A DNA stretch of 64,000 nt from Nocardia sp. CY41. Its GTDB lineage: Bacteria; Actinomycetota; Actinomycetes; Mycobacteriales; Mycobacteriaceae. The notes under the pieces are model-generated. The model was not told where the DNA came from, made no database searches, and was given only the letters and a program-made list of their open reading frames with translations. The stretch lies in the NCBI RefSeq assembly GCF_009829325.1, contig NZ_VUOS01000013.1:62001-126000 (forward strand), in the 5' to 3' direction. Position 1 is the stretch's first letter. Each line of letters begins with the position of its first letter. Of the stretch, positions 8,259-17,417 are shown in pieces. A program made the position numbers and the translations under genes.

Positions 8259-9200
8259 GTGCGGCGTGTCCCAGGCTTTTCGTTGTTCATCGTTCTGCTC
8301 GCCGCGGTGTGCGCCACCGCGGGCGCGGCCAACGCGCAGGAGCGATATCCGGTCGAATTCAACTTCTTCGCGGGCATTCCCGCCGAACTGTCCAATCCGG
8401 GCGGCTCGCTGCCCGGCACCAACGACTGGTCCTGCCGGCCGGACTCCGAGCATCCGAACCCGGTGGTCCTCGTGCACGGCACCGGTGGTGGCGCACAGAC
8501 GAATTGGGGCGTGTACGCGCCTTTGCTGGCCAACGAGGGCTACTGCGTGTACTCGGCCACGTTCGGGGCCTACGACCTGCCTTGGCCCGCTTCGGCCATC
8601 GGGGGCATGCTCCCGATCGAGCAGAGCGCGGCCCAGCTCGCCGCTTTCGTCGACCGGGTGCGCGCCGCGACCGGCGCGCAGAAGGTCGACCTGATCGGCC
8701 ATTCCCAGGGCAACTTCATCGGCAACTACTTCGTCAAACGGCTCGCGGGCGCGGGCAAGGTGGACAAGATGGTCGGCCTGGCCCCGCCGTGGCTGGGCTC
8801 GAACGCGTACGGTATGGCGGACCTGAACGCGTTCGGTACGCGGCTTGGCCTCGGCCCGCTGTTCGACGCCGTGGCCGGATCACCCTGCAATGCCTGCCGC
8901 CAGGTGCTGCAAGGGTCGGAGTTCGTGCGCGCGCTCAACGCGGACGGCGTCTACCACCCCGACGTGACCTACACCAATATCGCGACCGTGCTGGACGAAC
9001 TGGTGGTGCCGTACACCTCCGGATTGGTCACCGGCCCCCGCGTGACGAACATCGTGGTTCAGGACGGCTGCTCGACGGACTACTCTGGGCATACGGGCAT
9101 AGCGGGCAGCAAGAGGGCCGCGACCTACGTGCTCAACGCGCTCGATCCCGCTCATCAACGCCCGGTGCCCTGCGGTTTCGTCGACCCGTACACGGGGTAG
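8259..9200 (+). CDS. Secreted lipase/esterase, class 2 (alpha/beta hydrolase)
   Basis: 313 residues with a Sec signal peptide (charged MRR, hydrophobic core, AxA site ANA-QE near residue 27), so it is exported. The lipase signature GHSQGN holds the nucleophile Ser near residue 150, preceded by the oxyanion HGTGGG motif. Cys pair SPCNAC near residue 210 could form a disulfide. Family members cleave triacylglycerols or other esters; the substrate here is unknown. Start is GTG 8259. Confidence 0.85.
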   Translation: MRRVPGFSLFIVLLAAVCATAGAANAQERYPVEFNFFAGIPAELSNPGGSLPGTNDWSCRPDSEHPNPVVLVHGTGGGAQTNWGVYAPLLANEGYCVYSATFGAYDLPWPASAIGGMLPIEQSAAQLAAFVDRVRAATGAQKVDLIGHSQGNFIGNYFVKRLAGAGKVDKMVGLAPPWLGSNAYGMADLNAFGTRLGLGPLFDAVAGSPCNACRQVLQGSEFVRALNADGVYHPDVTYTNIATVLDELVVPYTSGLVTGPRVTNIVVQDGCSTDYSGHTGIAGSKRAATYVLNALDPAHQRPVPCGFVDPYTG

Positions 9201-9248
9201 GCAGCCGAGGTCGTACGTGTGCGGCGCGGATCCGGCCGACGGACGGTT

Positions 9249-9266
9249 TGTTCGCTGAGGGCAAAA
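9249..9266 (+). promoter_or_regulatory. Candidate ClgR operator upstream of clpC
   Basis: TTCGCTGAGGGCAAA (9251-9265) matches the actinobacterial ClgR pattern CGCNNANRGCG at all but one position. ClgR is known to activate clpC and clpP genes in corynebacteria, streptomycetes and mycobacteria. The site is about 240 bp before the clpC start. A TATGAG at about 9299 or a TAGAGT at 9371-9376 could be the associated -10. Confidence 0.4.
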
Positions 9267-9490
9267 CCCGGCCGGAAACGAATCCCGCGGCGCCCACGTT
9301 ATGAGTGAATGACCGTGCTGTCGCCGGTCGGCAATAGGGTGGACCGGCGGCGGTGGCATCCCCCGCCAACTAGAGTGGAGGCGGGGGCCGCAACCCCCGG
9401 GCTTCATGGCAGGCTGACGCCCACGGTTGTTGTACACAGCACACTGCGGCGTCTGTTGCCAGAATGTCGGAGCAGGAGAGTGAGGGAGCG

Positions 9491-12046
9491 ATGTTCGAGA
9501 GGTTCACCGACCGCGCGAGGCGTGTCGTTGTCCTGGCCCAGGAAGAGGCCCGGATGCTCAACCACAACTACATCGGCACCGAGCACATCCTGCTGGGGCT
9601 GATTCACGAGGGTGAGGGCGTCGCGGCCAAGTCGCTGGAGTCGCTCGGCATTTCGCTGGAAGGCGTGCGCAGCCAGGTGGAGGAGATCATCGGCCAGGGC
9701 CAGCAGGCCCCGTCCGGTCATATCCCGTTCACCCCGCGCGCCAAGAAGGTGCTGGAGCTGAGCCTTCGCGAGGCGCTGCAGCTCGGTCACAACTACATCG
9801 GCACCGAGCACATCCTGCTCGGCCTCATCCGTGAGGGCGAAGGTGTGGCGGCGCAGGTGCTGGTGAAGCTGGGCGCCGATCTCAACCGTGTGCGCCAGCA
9901 GGTCATCCAGTTGCTGTCCGGGTACCAGGGCAAGGAGCCGGTGGAGTCCGGTTCGCGCGGCGAGGCGGGCACCCCGTCCACCTCGCTGGTGCTCGACCAG
10001 TTCGGTCGCAACCTGACGCAGGCCGCGCTCGAGGGCAAGCTCGACCCGGTCATCGGCCGCTCGAAAGAGATCGAGCGCGTCATGCAGGTGCTCAGCCGCC
10101 GTACCAAGAACAACCCGGTGCTGATCGGCGAGCCCGGCGTCGGCAAGACCGCCGTCGTCGAGGGGCTCGCGCAGGCCATCGTCAACGGCGAGGTCCCCGA
10201 GACGCTGAAGGACAAGCAGCTCTACACCCTCGACCTGGGCTCCCTGGTCGCGGGCAGCCGCTACCGCGGTGACTTCGAAGAGCGCCTGAAGAAGGTGCTC
10301 AAGGAGATCAACACCCGCGGCGACATCATCCTGTTCATCGACGAGCTGCACACGCTGGTCGGTGCGGGCGCCGCCGAGGGCGCGATCGACGCGGCTTCCA
10401 TCCTGAAGCCGAAGCTGGCCCGCGGCGAGCTGCAGACCATCGGCGCGACCACCCTCGACGAGTACCGCAAGTACATCGAGAAGGACGCCGCTCTGGAGCG
10501 CCGGTTCCAGCCGGTGCAGGTGGGCGAGCCGACCGTCGAGCACACCATCAACATCCTCAAGGGTCTGCGCGACCGCTACGAGGCGCACCACCGCGTCTCC
10601 ATCACCGACGGCGCGCTGGTGGCCGCCGCCACCTTGGCCGACCGCTACATCAACGACCGGTTCCTGCCGGACAAGGCGATCGACCTGATCGATGAGGCGG
10701 GCGCGCGTATGCGCATCCGTCGCATGACCGCGCCGCCGGACCTGCGCGAATTCGACGACAAGATCGCCGAGGCGCGCCGGGAGAAGGAGTCCGCGATCGA
10801 TGCGCAGGACTTCGAGAAGGCCGCGCGACTGCGCGACAAGGAGAAGCAGCTCCTCGCCAAGCGGGCCGAGCGGGAGAAGCAGTGGCGCTCCGGTGACCTG
10901 GATGTCGTGGCGGAGGTCGACGACGAGCAGATCGCCGAGGTGCTGGCGAACTGGACCGGTATCCCGGTGTTCAAGCTCACCGAGGAGGAGACCACCCGTC
11001 TGCTCCGCATGGAGGACGAGCTGCACAAGCGGATCATCGGCCAGGAGGACGCGGTCAAGGCCGTCTCCAAGGCCATCCGCCGTACCCGTGCCGGCCTGAA
11101 GGACCCGAAGCGCCCGTCCGGCTCGTTCATCTTCGCCGGCCCGTCCGGTGTCGGTAAGACCGAGCTGTCCAAGGCGCTGGCGAACTTCTTGTTCGGTGAC
11201 GACGACGCGCTCATCCAGATCGACATGGGCGAGTTCCACGACCGCTTCACCGCCTCGCGGCTGTTCGGTGCCCCTCCGGGCTACGTCGGCTACGAAGAGG
11301 GCGGCCAGCTCACCGAGAAGGTGCGCCGCAAGCCGTTCTCGGTCGTGCTGTTCGACGAGATCGAGAAGGCACACCAGGAGATCTACAACACCCTGTTGCA
11401 GGTGCTGGAGGACGGCCGCCTCACCGACGGCCAGGGCCGGACCGTGGACTTCAAGAACACGGTGCTGATCTTCACCTCGAACCTCGGCACCTCGGACATC
11501 TCGAAGGCCGTCGGCCTGGGCTTCTCGCAGTCCAACAACGAGGGCTCGAACTACGAGCGGATGAAGCTCAAGGTCAACGACGAGCTGAAGAAGCACTTCC
11601 GGCCCGAGTTCCTCAACCGCATCGATGACGTGATCGTCTTCCACCAGCTCACCAACGAGCAGATCGTCGAGATGGTGGACCTGATGATCGGCCGCGTCGC
11701 CACGCAGCTGAAGAACAAGGACATGGCGATCGAGCTCACCCCGACCGCCAAGAGCCTGCTGGCCAAGCGCGGCTTCGATCCCGTGCTCGGTGCCCGGCCG
11801 CTGCGCCGCACCATCCAGCGCGAGATCGAGGACCAGCTGTCGGAGAAGATTCTCTTCGGCGAGATCGGTCCGGGCCAGGTCATCCAGGTCGATGTCGAAG
11901 GCTGGGACGGCGAGGGCTCCGGCGAGGACGCCAAGTTCACCTTCACCGGTAAGGCGAAGCTGACCAAGGCGCAGTCCGAGGAGAAGCCGGAAGTCGTGCT
12001 GACCGGCGCGGCCGAAGGCGCCACCGAGGCTGCCTCGGGCGAGTAA
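9491..12046 (+). CDS. clpC: ATP-dependent Clp protease ATPase subunit ClpC
   Basis: 851 residues. AAA+ unfoldase that feeds substrates to ClpP1P2; essential in mycobacteria. Domains in order: two N-terminal Clp repeats ([11 protein letters not shown], then [11 protein letters not shown]); D1 with Walker A GEPGVGKT and Walker B ILFIDE; a middle coiled UVR segment ([16 protein letters not shown]); D2 with GPSGVGKTE and [11 protein letters not shown]; a C-terminal D2-small domain; and a Gly/Glu tail. Start ATG 9491 is preferred over ATG 9464 because GAGGGAG lies 6 nt upstream and the N-terminus then matches the family. Confidence 0.97.
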   Translation: MFERFTDRARRVVVLAQEEARMLNHNYIGTEHILLGLIHEGEGVAAKSLESLGISLEGVRSQVEEIIGQGQQAPSGHIPFTPRAKKVLELSLREALQLGHNYIGTEHILLGLIREGEGVAAQVLVKLGADLNRVRQQVIQLLSGYQGKEPVESGSRGEAGTPSTSLVLDQFGRNLTQAALEGKLDPVIGRSKEIERVMQVLSRRTKNNPVLIGEPGVGKTAVVEGLAQAIVNGEVPETLKDKQLYTLDLGSLVAGSRYRGDFEERLKKVLKEINTRGDIILFIDELHTLVGAGAAEGAIDAASILKPKLARGELQTIGATTLDEYRKYIEKDAALERRFQPVQVGEPTVEHTINILKGLRDRYEAHHRVSITDGALVAAATLADRYINDRFLPDKAIDLIDEAGARMRIRRMTAPPDLREFDDKIAEARREKESAIDAQDFEKAARLRDKEKQLLAKRAEREKQWRSGDLDVVAEVDDEQIAEVLANWTGIPVFKLTEEETTRLLRMEDELHKRIIGQEDAVKAVSKAIRRTRAGLKDPKRPSGSFIFAGPSGVGKTELSKALANFLFGDDDALIQIDMGEFHDRFTASRLFGAPPGYVGYEEGGQLTEKVRRKPFSVVLFDEIEKAHQEIYNTLLQVLEDGRLTDGQGRTVDFKNTVLIFTSNLGTSDISKAVGLGFSQSNNEGSNYERMKLKVNDELKKHFRPEFLNRIDDVIVFHQLTNEQIVEMVDLMIGRVATQLKNKDMAIELTPTAKSLLAKRGFDPVLGARPLRRTIQREIEDQLSEKILFGEIGPGQVIQVDVEGWDGEGSGEDAKFTFTGKAKLTKAQSEEKPEVVLTGAAEGATEAASGE

Positions 12047-12057
12047 GTCTCGAAAGA

Positions 12058-12098
12058 AAGCCCGTGCCCACCGTATGGCGGTGCGCACGGGCTTTTTC
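12058..12098 (+). terminator. Rho-independent terminator of clpC
   Basis: 15-bp arms, AGCCCGTGCCCACCG (12059-12073) and CGGTGCGCACGGGCT (12079-12093), one mismatch, 5-nt loop, followed by TTTTT. Sited 12 nt after the clpC stop. Confidence 0.9.
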
Positions 12099-12119
12099 GT
12101 GTTCCGGTGGCGGATCGGA

Positions 12120-12926
12120 TCAGGAACTCGATGCGGCGAAATGAGCGAGGATCGGTGCGAAGTCGTCGGCGAGTTCCCCGGGCACGATCACCTCGTCGAT
12201 GCCGTACTTCTCGAGGCGACGCTCGAGGATCTCGGCGGCGGCCGACGGCTCCGCCGGAAGCACTCCTGCCGCGCCCGCGTCCCTGAGCTCATCGGCGTTC
12301 CGGCCGAGCTTCGTCGCGATCCAGATCGGGAGCCGCTGCCCGATGCCGACCAGCTGATGGGTGAAGCGCAGGGGGCGGTCGGTGCTGTCTCGCGCGGTGC
12401 GGACCAGGTCGGCCAACTCGGCGTCGGTGGCGGCGGGCCCCGCGGCGAGCAGAATGCGGTCGGCGAATTCCGCCGCCGTTCCCAGCATCCTGGGGCCGTT
12501 GGCGGCGATCACGATCGGTGGGGCGGGGTTCACTTCAGCACGCACGGCGGCAATGGTGGCGACCACCTGCGCGCGTCGTTGTCCGGGCGAACCCCAGGAC
12601 GCCCCGAGCCGCTGCGCTTCGGCGGCGGCGTCCGGTCGCCCCGAGCCGACCCCTAGTTCGAAGCGCCCGTCCGACAGCAGTTGCAGGGCCGCGGTCTCCC
12701 GGACGGTGGCGGCAGGGGTACGCAGCGGTGCGGCGAGGACGTTCGGGCGCAAGTGAATAGTCGTGGTGACGGCGGCCGCGGCGGCGAGGGCCGGGAACGG
12801 TGAAGGGGTGAACCGGGTGTCGGGCAGTAGAAGGGTCCGGTAGCCGCGCTGTTCGGCGGCGGCCGCCTCGCGCGCCCAGCCGGCTCCCGAGCGCGGGGTG
12901 AGGACGATGCCGAAGGTCATGGTCAT
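12120..12926 (-). CDS. LLM-class (luciferase-like) flavin oxidoreductase
   Basis: 268 residues from ATG 12926, chosen because AGGAG lies 7-8 nt upstream on this strand; the longer open frame has no support. Bacterial luciferase-like TIM-barrel protein: FGIVLTP strand 1, LLPDTRF, LSDGRFELGVGSGR and IVIAANGPRML. In actinobacteria such enzymes use F420 or FMN; the cofactor cannot be decided here. At 268 residues it is shorter than full-length members (about 300-350). It faces clpC tail to tail. Confidence 0.8.
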   Translation of the reverse strand: MTMTFGIVLTPRSGAGWAREAAAAEQRGYRTLLLPDTRFTPSPFPALAAAAAVTTTIHLRPNVLAAPLRTPAATVRETAALQLLSDGRFELGVGSGRPDAAAEAQRLGASWGSPGQRRAQVVATIAAVRAEVNPAPPIVIAANGPRMLGTAAEFADRILLAAGPAATDAELADLVRTARDSTDRPLRFTHQLVGIGQRLPIWIATKLGRNADELRDAGAAGVLPAEPSAAAEILERRLEKYGIDEVIVPGELADDFAPILAHFAASSS

Positions 12927-12943
12927 GGGCGGGATCTCCTGAT

Positions 12944-13213
12944 CTACTGCTTGCCGCGCCGCCGCGGCTCGCTGAGCACGGCGAGCCTGCTGCGGTACTG
13001 CTCCTCGGTGATCTCGCCGCGGGCGAACGCGGTGCGCAGGGCGCCGATACCGCTCGCATGTCCGATGAACCGCCGCCGGGCGAATACCAGCACCGCCACG
13101 ACGGTCATCCAGAACAACAGAGGGAAGATCCAGAAGAACGGCGCAGGGTGCCAGGCGCCGTCGTAGTGGCCGGCCAGGAAACTCACGGCCTCGGGTCGAG
13201 TGAAAATGTTCAT
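12944..13213 (-). CDS. Small membrane protein with SHOCT domain
   Basis: 89 residues. One membrane helix at about residues 25-45 (FFWIFPLLFWMTVVAVLVF), then a C-terminal SHOCT-type helix pair (LRTAFARGEITEEQYRSRLAVL). SHOCT motifs often serve in oligomerisation. Located 17 nt upstream of the LLM gene on the same strand, so probably co-transcribed with it. Function unknown. Confidence 0.75.
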   Translation of the reverse strand: MNIFTRPEAVSFLAGHYDGAWHPAPFFWIFPLLFWMTVVAVLVFARRRFIGHASGIGALRTAFARGEITEEQYRSRLAVLSEPRRRGKQ

Positions 13214-13593
13214 GTGAAAAGACTGCGCCGAGGGGCACGTCCGGGCATCGGTCGCGCGTCGTCACTCGGAATACGTTCGGATACGTACGCTCGACGTTGC
13301 GTACGGTCCTCGCACGGTGATTTACCAGTTATTTGCTGAAGGGCGTTATCCCTGCAAAATGTGGTTCGCTGAAGAATTGCCATCGGGGCGGTATCCCGGC
13401 GATGGGGTGAGGACGCCGTACCGATTTCGACGTCTTCCGCATCTGCCGACGGCAGCGAGGCGAAGAACATGGAAGCCGGAGCGCGAGCTACACCATCCGC
13501 CGGAATCATCGAGTTTCGAATTCGATCGGCGGGTCGGCTGCCCTGACGACCGGTGCGGCCGGTATCGAGTTCCCCGCAGGCGAGAACCGTTCT
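13214..13593. other. Intergenic region without a supported gene
   Basis: 380 bp, visibly richer in A/T than its neighbours. Short open frames here have no protein-like composition. It contains the inverted repeat CGTACGC (13284-13290)/GCGTACG (13299-13305) with an 8-bp spacer, about 70-90 bp upstream of the SHOCT gene start, which could be an operator. The two-component operon ends at its right edge. Confidence 0.5.
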
Positions 13594-14307
13594 TCACTGC
13601 CAGCCAGGGCGGACGAGCCCTGATTCATAGGCCATCACCACCAATTGGGTGCGATCCCTGGCGTGCAGTTTGGTGAGAATCCGGCTGACGTGGGTGCGGG
13701 CGGTCGCGGGACTCATGTACAGGCGTTCCCCGATTTCGGCATTGGTCAGTCCCTCGGCCACCAGAGCCATCACCTCGCGTTCGCGGTCGGTGAGCTCGGC
13801 CGGCGTGGCGGGCGGCGGTGTTTTGGCGCGCGCGGAGAACTCCGTGATCAGTCTGCGGGTCACGCCGGGGGAGAGCAGCGCGTCGCCCGCGGCGACCACG
13901 CGGACGGCTCGCACGAGATCTGCCGGTTCGGTGTGCTTGACCAGGAATCCGGACGCGCCGGAGCGCAGCGCCTCGAAGACGTACTCGTCGAGCTCGAAGG
14001 TGGTCAGCACGACCACGCGCACCTCGGCCAGCCGCGGGTCCTCGGCGATCATGCGGGTGGCGGCCAAACCGTCCAGGACGGGCATGCGGATGTCCATCAG
14101 GACCACGTCGGGGCGCAGACTGCGGGTCATCCGGACGGCCTGCTCGCCGTTGTCCGCCTCGCCGACCACCTCGATGCCGTCCTGGGCGTCCAGCAGCGCG
14201 ACGAAACCGCCGCGCACCAACGCTTGGTCGTCGGCCACCAGCACCCGGATGCCGCCGGACGGAGTGGACGCCGGGTCCGCCCGGGCTGGATCGTCCTGGT
14301 CGTACAT
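13594..14307 (-). CDS. NarL/FixJ-family response regulator
   Basis: 237 residues. The receiver domain covers about residues 20-140: acidic pair DD near 26-27, phospho-acceptor Asp72 in VLMDIRMP, Thr in VVLTTFE and the conserved Lys in LVKHT. A LuxR-type HTH covers about 165-230 (LTDREREVMALVAEG ... ATARTHVSRILTKL). It begins 32 nt after the kinase gene on the same strand, its obvious partner. Likely target: the adjacent ABC exporter, by analogy with DesKR-type and lantibiotic-type systems (inference). Confidence 0.93.
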   Translation of the reverse strand: MYDQDDPARADPASTPSGGIRVLVADDQALVRGGFVALLDAQDGIEVVGEADNGEQAVRMTRSLRPDVVLMDIRMPVLDGLAATRMIAEDPRLAEVRVVVLTTFELDEYVFEALRSGASGFLVKHTEPADLVRAVRVVAAGDALLSPGVTRRLITEFSARAKTPPPATPAELTDREREVMALVAEGLTNAEIGERLYMSPATARTHVSRILTKLHARDRTQLVVMAYESGLVRPGWQ

Positions 14308-14339
14308 CCGTCTCCTCTCCCGAGGGCTGTCTCGTCCAG

Positions 14340-16280
14340 TCAGTGCTGCGGGCGACCGGCGGAGGTGCTCGGTCGACCGGTGGTGTCAGCGGGTCGGCCC
14401 GGCGGCGTAGGCGACTCGGCCTCGCTCCTGCCTGTGGTGGCCGACGTGCCCGCGGCGGTCGATCCGGACATCTCGTCACCGGTCGGCGAAGTTCCCGGCC
14501 GCTCCATGCCAGGTCTCTCCGCGCCGGGGCCCGTCGCGTCCGGACCTGCGGCGCCCGGCTCCGGTGCGCCCGATCTCTTGCCGCGCTGCGCGATTCTTCT
14601 CGCTGTCCCGGCGCCGCGTATCCGCGTGCTGGCCGTCGCGGAGCGTTGATCCGGCCGGTTCGAAGGCGCGTCGTTCTGGGCTTGCGCTGGCGATGCCGCG
14701 TCGTTTTGGGGTTGCGCTGGCGATGCTGCGTCGTTTCGGATTTGCGCTGGCGATGACGCGTTGTTTTGGGCTCGCGCCGACGATGCCGCGTCGTTTTGGG
14801 CTTGCGCTGGCGATGACGCGTTGTTTTGGGCTCGCGCCGACGATGCCGCGTCGTTTTGGGCTTGCGCTGGCGATGACGCGTTGTTTTGGGCGCGCGCCGA
14901 TGATGCTGCGTTGTTTTGGGCTTGCGCGTTCGACGCTCGAGTGTTCTGAGTCTGCGCTTCTGACGCACCGGTGCCCCGAGCGTGTGGTCCCGACGCCGTC
15001 AGTGTTCCGGGGGCGGCTTTGTCGGCGCCGGGTTCGGGTGTCCTCGTGGGAAGCCGTGCGGCGACCCGGAACCCGCCGCTGGGACGGGGACCCGCGGTGA
15101 GAGCGCCGCCGAGGGCGTGGGTGCGTTCGCGCATGCCGATGATGCCGTTGCCGCCGCCGTTGCCGGAGCGCGTGGGAGCACTGGTCGGGCGGGTGTTGTC
15201 GACGGTGATGTCGACCGAGTCCGGGGTGTAGCGCACGGTCACCGTGGCCTCGGCTCCGGGTGCGTGGCGGAGCACGTTGGTCAGCGACTCCTGGACTATC
15301 CGCGCCGCCGCCACGTCGATCACGCTGGGCAACTGCTGCGGTGTGCCGAGCACTCGCGTGCCGACCGTCAGTCCGGTGGCGCGGGGGCGCTGCAACAAGT
15401 CGTCCAAGTCGCCGATGCTCGGCGCGGGAGCCCGCGGTGCGGGCGGCGGCTCGGCCGCTGTCGTGCGCAGAGCGCTGTCCTCCGCGTCAGCCGCAGGCGT
15501 CTGCTCGCGGGGAGCTGCGGGCGCGGTGCCGGAGCGGATCGTATGCAGGAGCGCATGCACCTCGGCGAGGGCGTCGCGACTGGCGTTCTTGATCGCCGTG
15601 AGCGCCTTCTCCGCCTGCTCCGGGCGTTTGTCGAGCAGTTCCAGCGCCACCGAGGACTGCACGTTGATCATCGAAAGGCTGTGGGCCAGCACGTCGTGCA
15701 ATTCGCGCGCGATGGCGAGCCGCTCGTCGCTGGCTCGTCGCTCGCGCTGCGCTTCCTCGTCCCGCTGCGCGGCCTCGGCGCGCTGCCTGCGCGCGACCAG
15801 CACGGCCTTGCGCTGCCGGATGCCCTCGGCCGCCAGCAGCAGCACCGACAGCCACGCCATCAGCGCGAACACCTGCCACAGGTCGGCGGGGCGGCCCAGC
15901 AGCGCGGGCAGCGGCCAGACCAGCGCCAGATACCCGAGCGGGACCAGCGGATAGGTCCACCACCGTGACCCGCTGCTCGCGGCGGTCAAGAACGCGACGA
16001 CCAGTGCGACGAAGATCGGGCCATACCCGTAGCCCCGGAGGAAGTACGCGAGACAGACGGCGAGCACGACGATCAGCACGGGCACCGGCTGCACGCGCCG
16101 CCAGATCAACGCGACCGGCCCGGCCAGCAGCAGCACGTAACCGAGCGCGTCGAGGGAGTGCACTCCGGTCTGCCGCATATTCGCGAAAGTGCCTCCGACC
16201 ACTTGAACCGCGGCGACGACGAGCGCGACGCCCCAGTCCCAGCCGACCGAACTCCGATCCGTAATCCCTGCCACCCGCAC
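14340..16280 (-). CDS. DesK-type sensor histidine kinase with repetitive C-terminal tail
   Basis: 646 residues. The N-terminal 150 residues form four or five membrane helices with almost no extracellular loops, suggesting intramembrane sensing. A coiled linker leads to the HisKA_3 domain with phospho-acceptor His195 in ARELHDVLAHS. The HATPase domain follows to about residue 410 (TVDNTRP, GGGNGIIGMRERT). The rest is an unusual 230-residue tail rich in Ala, Gln, Asn, Ser and later Gly/Pro/Thr, with 10-residue tandem repeats such as NNASSPAQAQ. Typical family members end after the HATPase domain. Start GTG 16280. Confidence 0.9.
   Translation of the reverse strand: MRVAGITDRSSVGWDWGVALVVAAVQVVGGTFANMRQTGVHSLDALGYVLLLAGPVALIWRRVQPVPVLIVVLAVCLAYFLRGYGYGPIFVALVVAFLTAASSGSRWWTYPLVPLGYLALVWPLPALLGRPADLWQVFALMAWLSVLLLAAEGIRQRKAVLVARRQRAEAAQRDEEAQRERRASDERLAIARELHDVLAHSLSMINVQSSVALELLDKRPEQAEKALTAIKNASRDALAEVHALLHTIRSGTAPAAPREQTPAADAEDSALRTTAAEPPPAPRAPAPSIGDLDDLLQRPRATGLTVGTRVLGTPQQLPSVIDVAAARIVQESLTNVLRHAPGAEATVTVRYTPDSVDITVDNTRPTSAPTRSGNGGGNGIIGMRERTHALGGALTAGPRPSGGFRVAARLPTRTPEPGADKAAPGTLTASGPHARGTGASEAQTQNTRASNAQAQNNAASSARAQNNASSPAQAQNDAASSARAQNNASSPAQAQNDAASSARAQNNASSPAQIRNDAASPAQPQNDAASPAQAQNDAPSNRPDQRSATASTRIRGAGTARRIAQRGKRSGAPEPGAAGPDATGPGAERPGMERPGTSPTGDEMSGSTAAGTSATTGRSEAESPTPPGRPADTTGRPSTSAGRPQH
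14671..14970 (-). repeat. 30-bp tandem repeat array inside the kinase gene
   Basis: Ten in-register 30-bp units encoding 10-residue repeats. Units pair into a 60-bp higher-order period: bases 14761-14820 and 14821-14880 are identical over all 60 positions. The outer units (14671-14700, 14941-14970) are more diverged. The perfect copies point to recent duplication and a likely length-variable tract. Confidence 0.95.
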
Positions 16281-16514
16281 CCACGTAGCCTATGCGGCTC
16301 GGTCGTGATTCGACGTCCGCCTGGGAACGTATTTCGCCGGAATAGTGCCGATTCGAATGTTCGCCTACGAGTTCGGTCTTTCCGGAAGCGACCGGGCGCC
16401 GGCCGACTCGGCAGGGCCACGGGGCCGCGAGCGAGTGCTGTCGTTCCAGCTACGTATGCCGATCGTCGCCCGCCGACGGATGTCCGCATCGGGTCGGCGG
16501 CGGATTCTCGAGGC

Positions 16515-17417
16515 ATGACGGATTCGATCGTGGTCACCCGAGGGTTGACCAAACGCTACGGGGCGCACACCGCTGTCGAGGATGTGAGCATGAGCGTCGC
16601 GGCCGGCGAGATCTACGGCTTCCTCGGCCCGAACGGCGCGGGCAAGACCACCACACTGCGCATGCTGGCGGGGCTGATCCGTCCGAGCGAAGGCACGGCC
16701 ACGGTCGCGGGGCGTCGTCCCGGTGATCCCGCGGTGGTCCGCCGGATCGGCGTGCTCATCGAGGGCCCCGGCTTCTACCCGTACCTTTCCGGCCGCGACA
16801 ACCTGCGCGTGCTGGCCGACTATCGCGGGCTCGGGCGGCCGGAGGTGGAGGACGTGCTCGAGCGGGTGGGGCTGGCGGGTCGCGGCGAGGACAAGTACCG
16901 CACGTACTCGCTGGGCATGAAACAGCGCCTCGGGGTGGGCGCCGCCCTGCTCGGCGACCCGGACCTGCTGATCCTGGACGAGCCGACGAACGGCCTCGAC
17001 CCCGCCGGTATGGCCGAAATGCGCGACCTCATCACCACTTCGGCCGCCGAGGGCCGCACGGTGCTGCTGTCGAGCCACATGCTCAGCGAAGTGCAGGCGA
17101 TCTGCGACCGGGTGGGCGTGATCGCGCAGGGCAGGCTGATCGCCGAAGCGACCGTCGCGGAGTTGCGCGGGAATTCGTCGCTGCTGCTGCGGGCCGAGCC
17201 GGTGGAAGTGGCCTTCCCCGCCGTGCGGCGGCTGGTGGGCGAACGATCGGCGCTGCTGACCGCGAAGGGCATCCGGATCGAGTCGGACACCGTCAGCGCG
17301 CCCGCGGTGGCACGCGCGGTGGTGGCGTCGGGCGCGGATCTGCTGGAACTGCGGGCCGAGGAGAAGTCCCTGGAGGACGTGTTCTTCGAGATGACGCGAT
17401 GGGAGGCCGCGCGATGA
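16515..17417 (+). CDS. ABC transporter ATP-binding protein
   Basis: 300 residues from ATG 16515; the upstream open frame is not supported. Walker A GPNGAGKTT, Q-loop region, signature LGMKQ and Walker B LLILDEPTNGLDP are intact. The C-terminal DrrA-like region (about 215-300) fits drug- or lipid-exporter ATPases. ATGA overlap with the permease gene gives translational coupling. Divergent from the histidine kinase, with a 234-bp shared upstream region. Confidence 0.93.
   Translation: MTDSIVVTRGLTKRYGAHTAVEDVSMSVAAGEIYGFLGPNGAGKTTTLRMLAGLIRPSEGTATVAGRRPGDPAVVRRIGVLIEGPGFYPYLSGRDNLRVLADYRGLGRPEVEDVLERVGLAGRGEDKYRTYSLGMKQRLGVGAALLGDPDLLILDEPTNGLDPAGMAEMRDLITTSAAEGRTVLLSSHMLSEVQAICDRVGVIAQGRLIAEATVAELRGNSSLLLRAEPVEVAFPAVRRLVGERSALLTAKGIRIESDTVSAPAVARAVVASGADLLELRAEEKSLEDVFFEMTRWEAAR

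Noticed and set aside
9404-12088. 894-codon minus-strand ORF across clpC
   Set aside because: Perfect antisense of clpC with repetitive Leu/Val/Asp/Arg composition; a codon-bias artefact.
14671-14970. Regular 30-bp repeats as a CRISPR array
   Set aside because: Units are contiguous with no spacers and stay in frame within a coding sequence, so this is a protein repeat.
14343-16264. Long plus-strand open frames opposite the histidine kinase
   Set aside because: Arg/Ala/Pro-rich antisense shadows of a high-GC gene; kinase motifs on the minus strand are intact.
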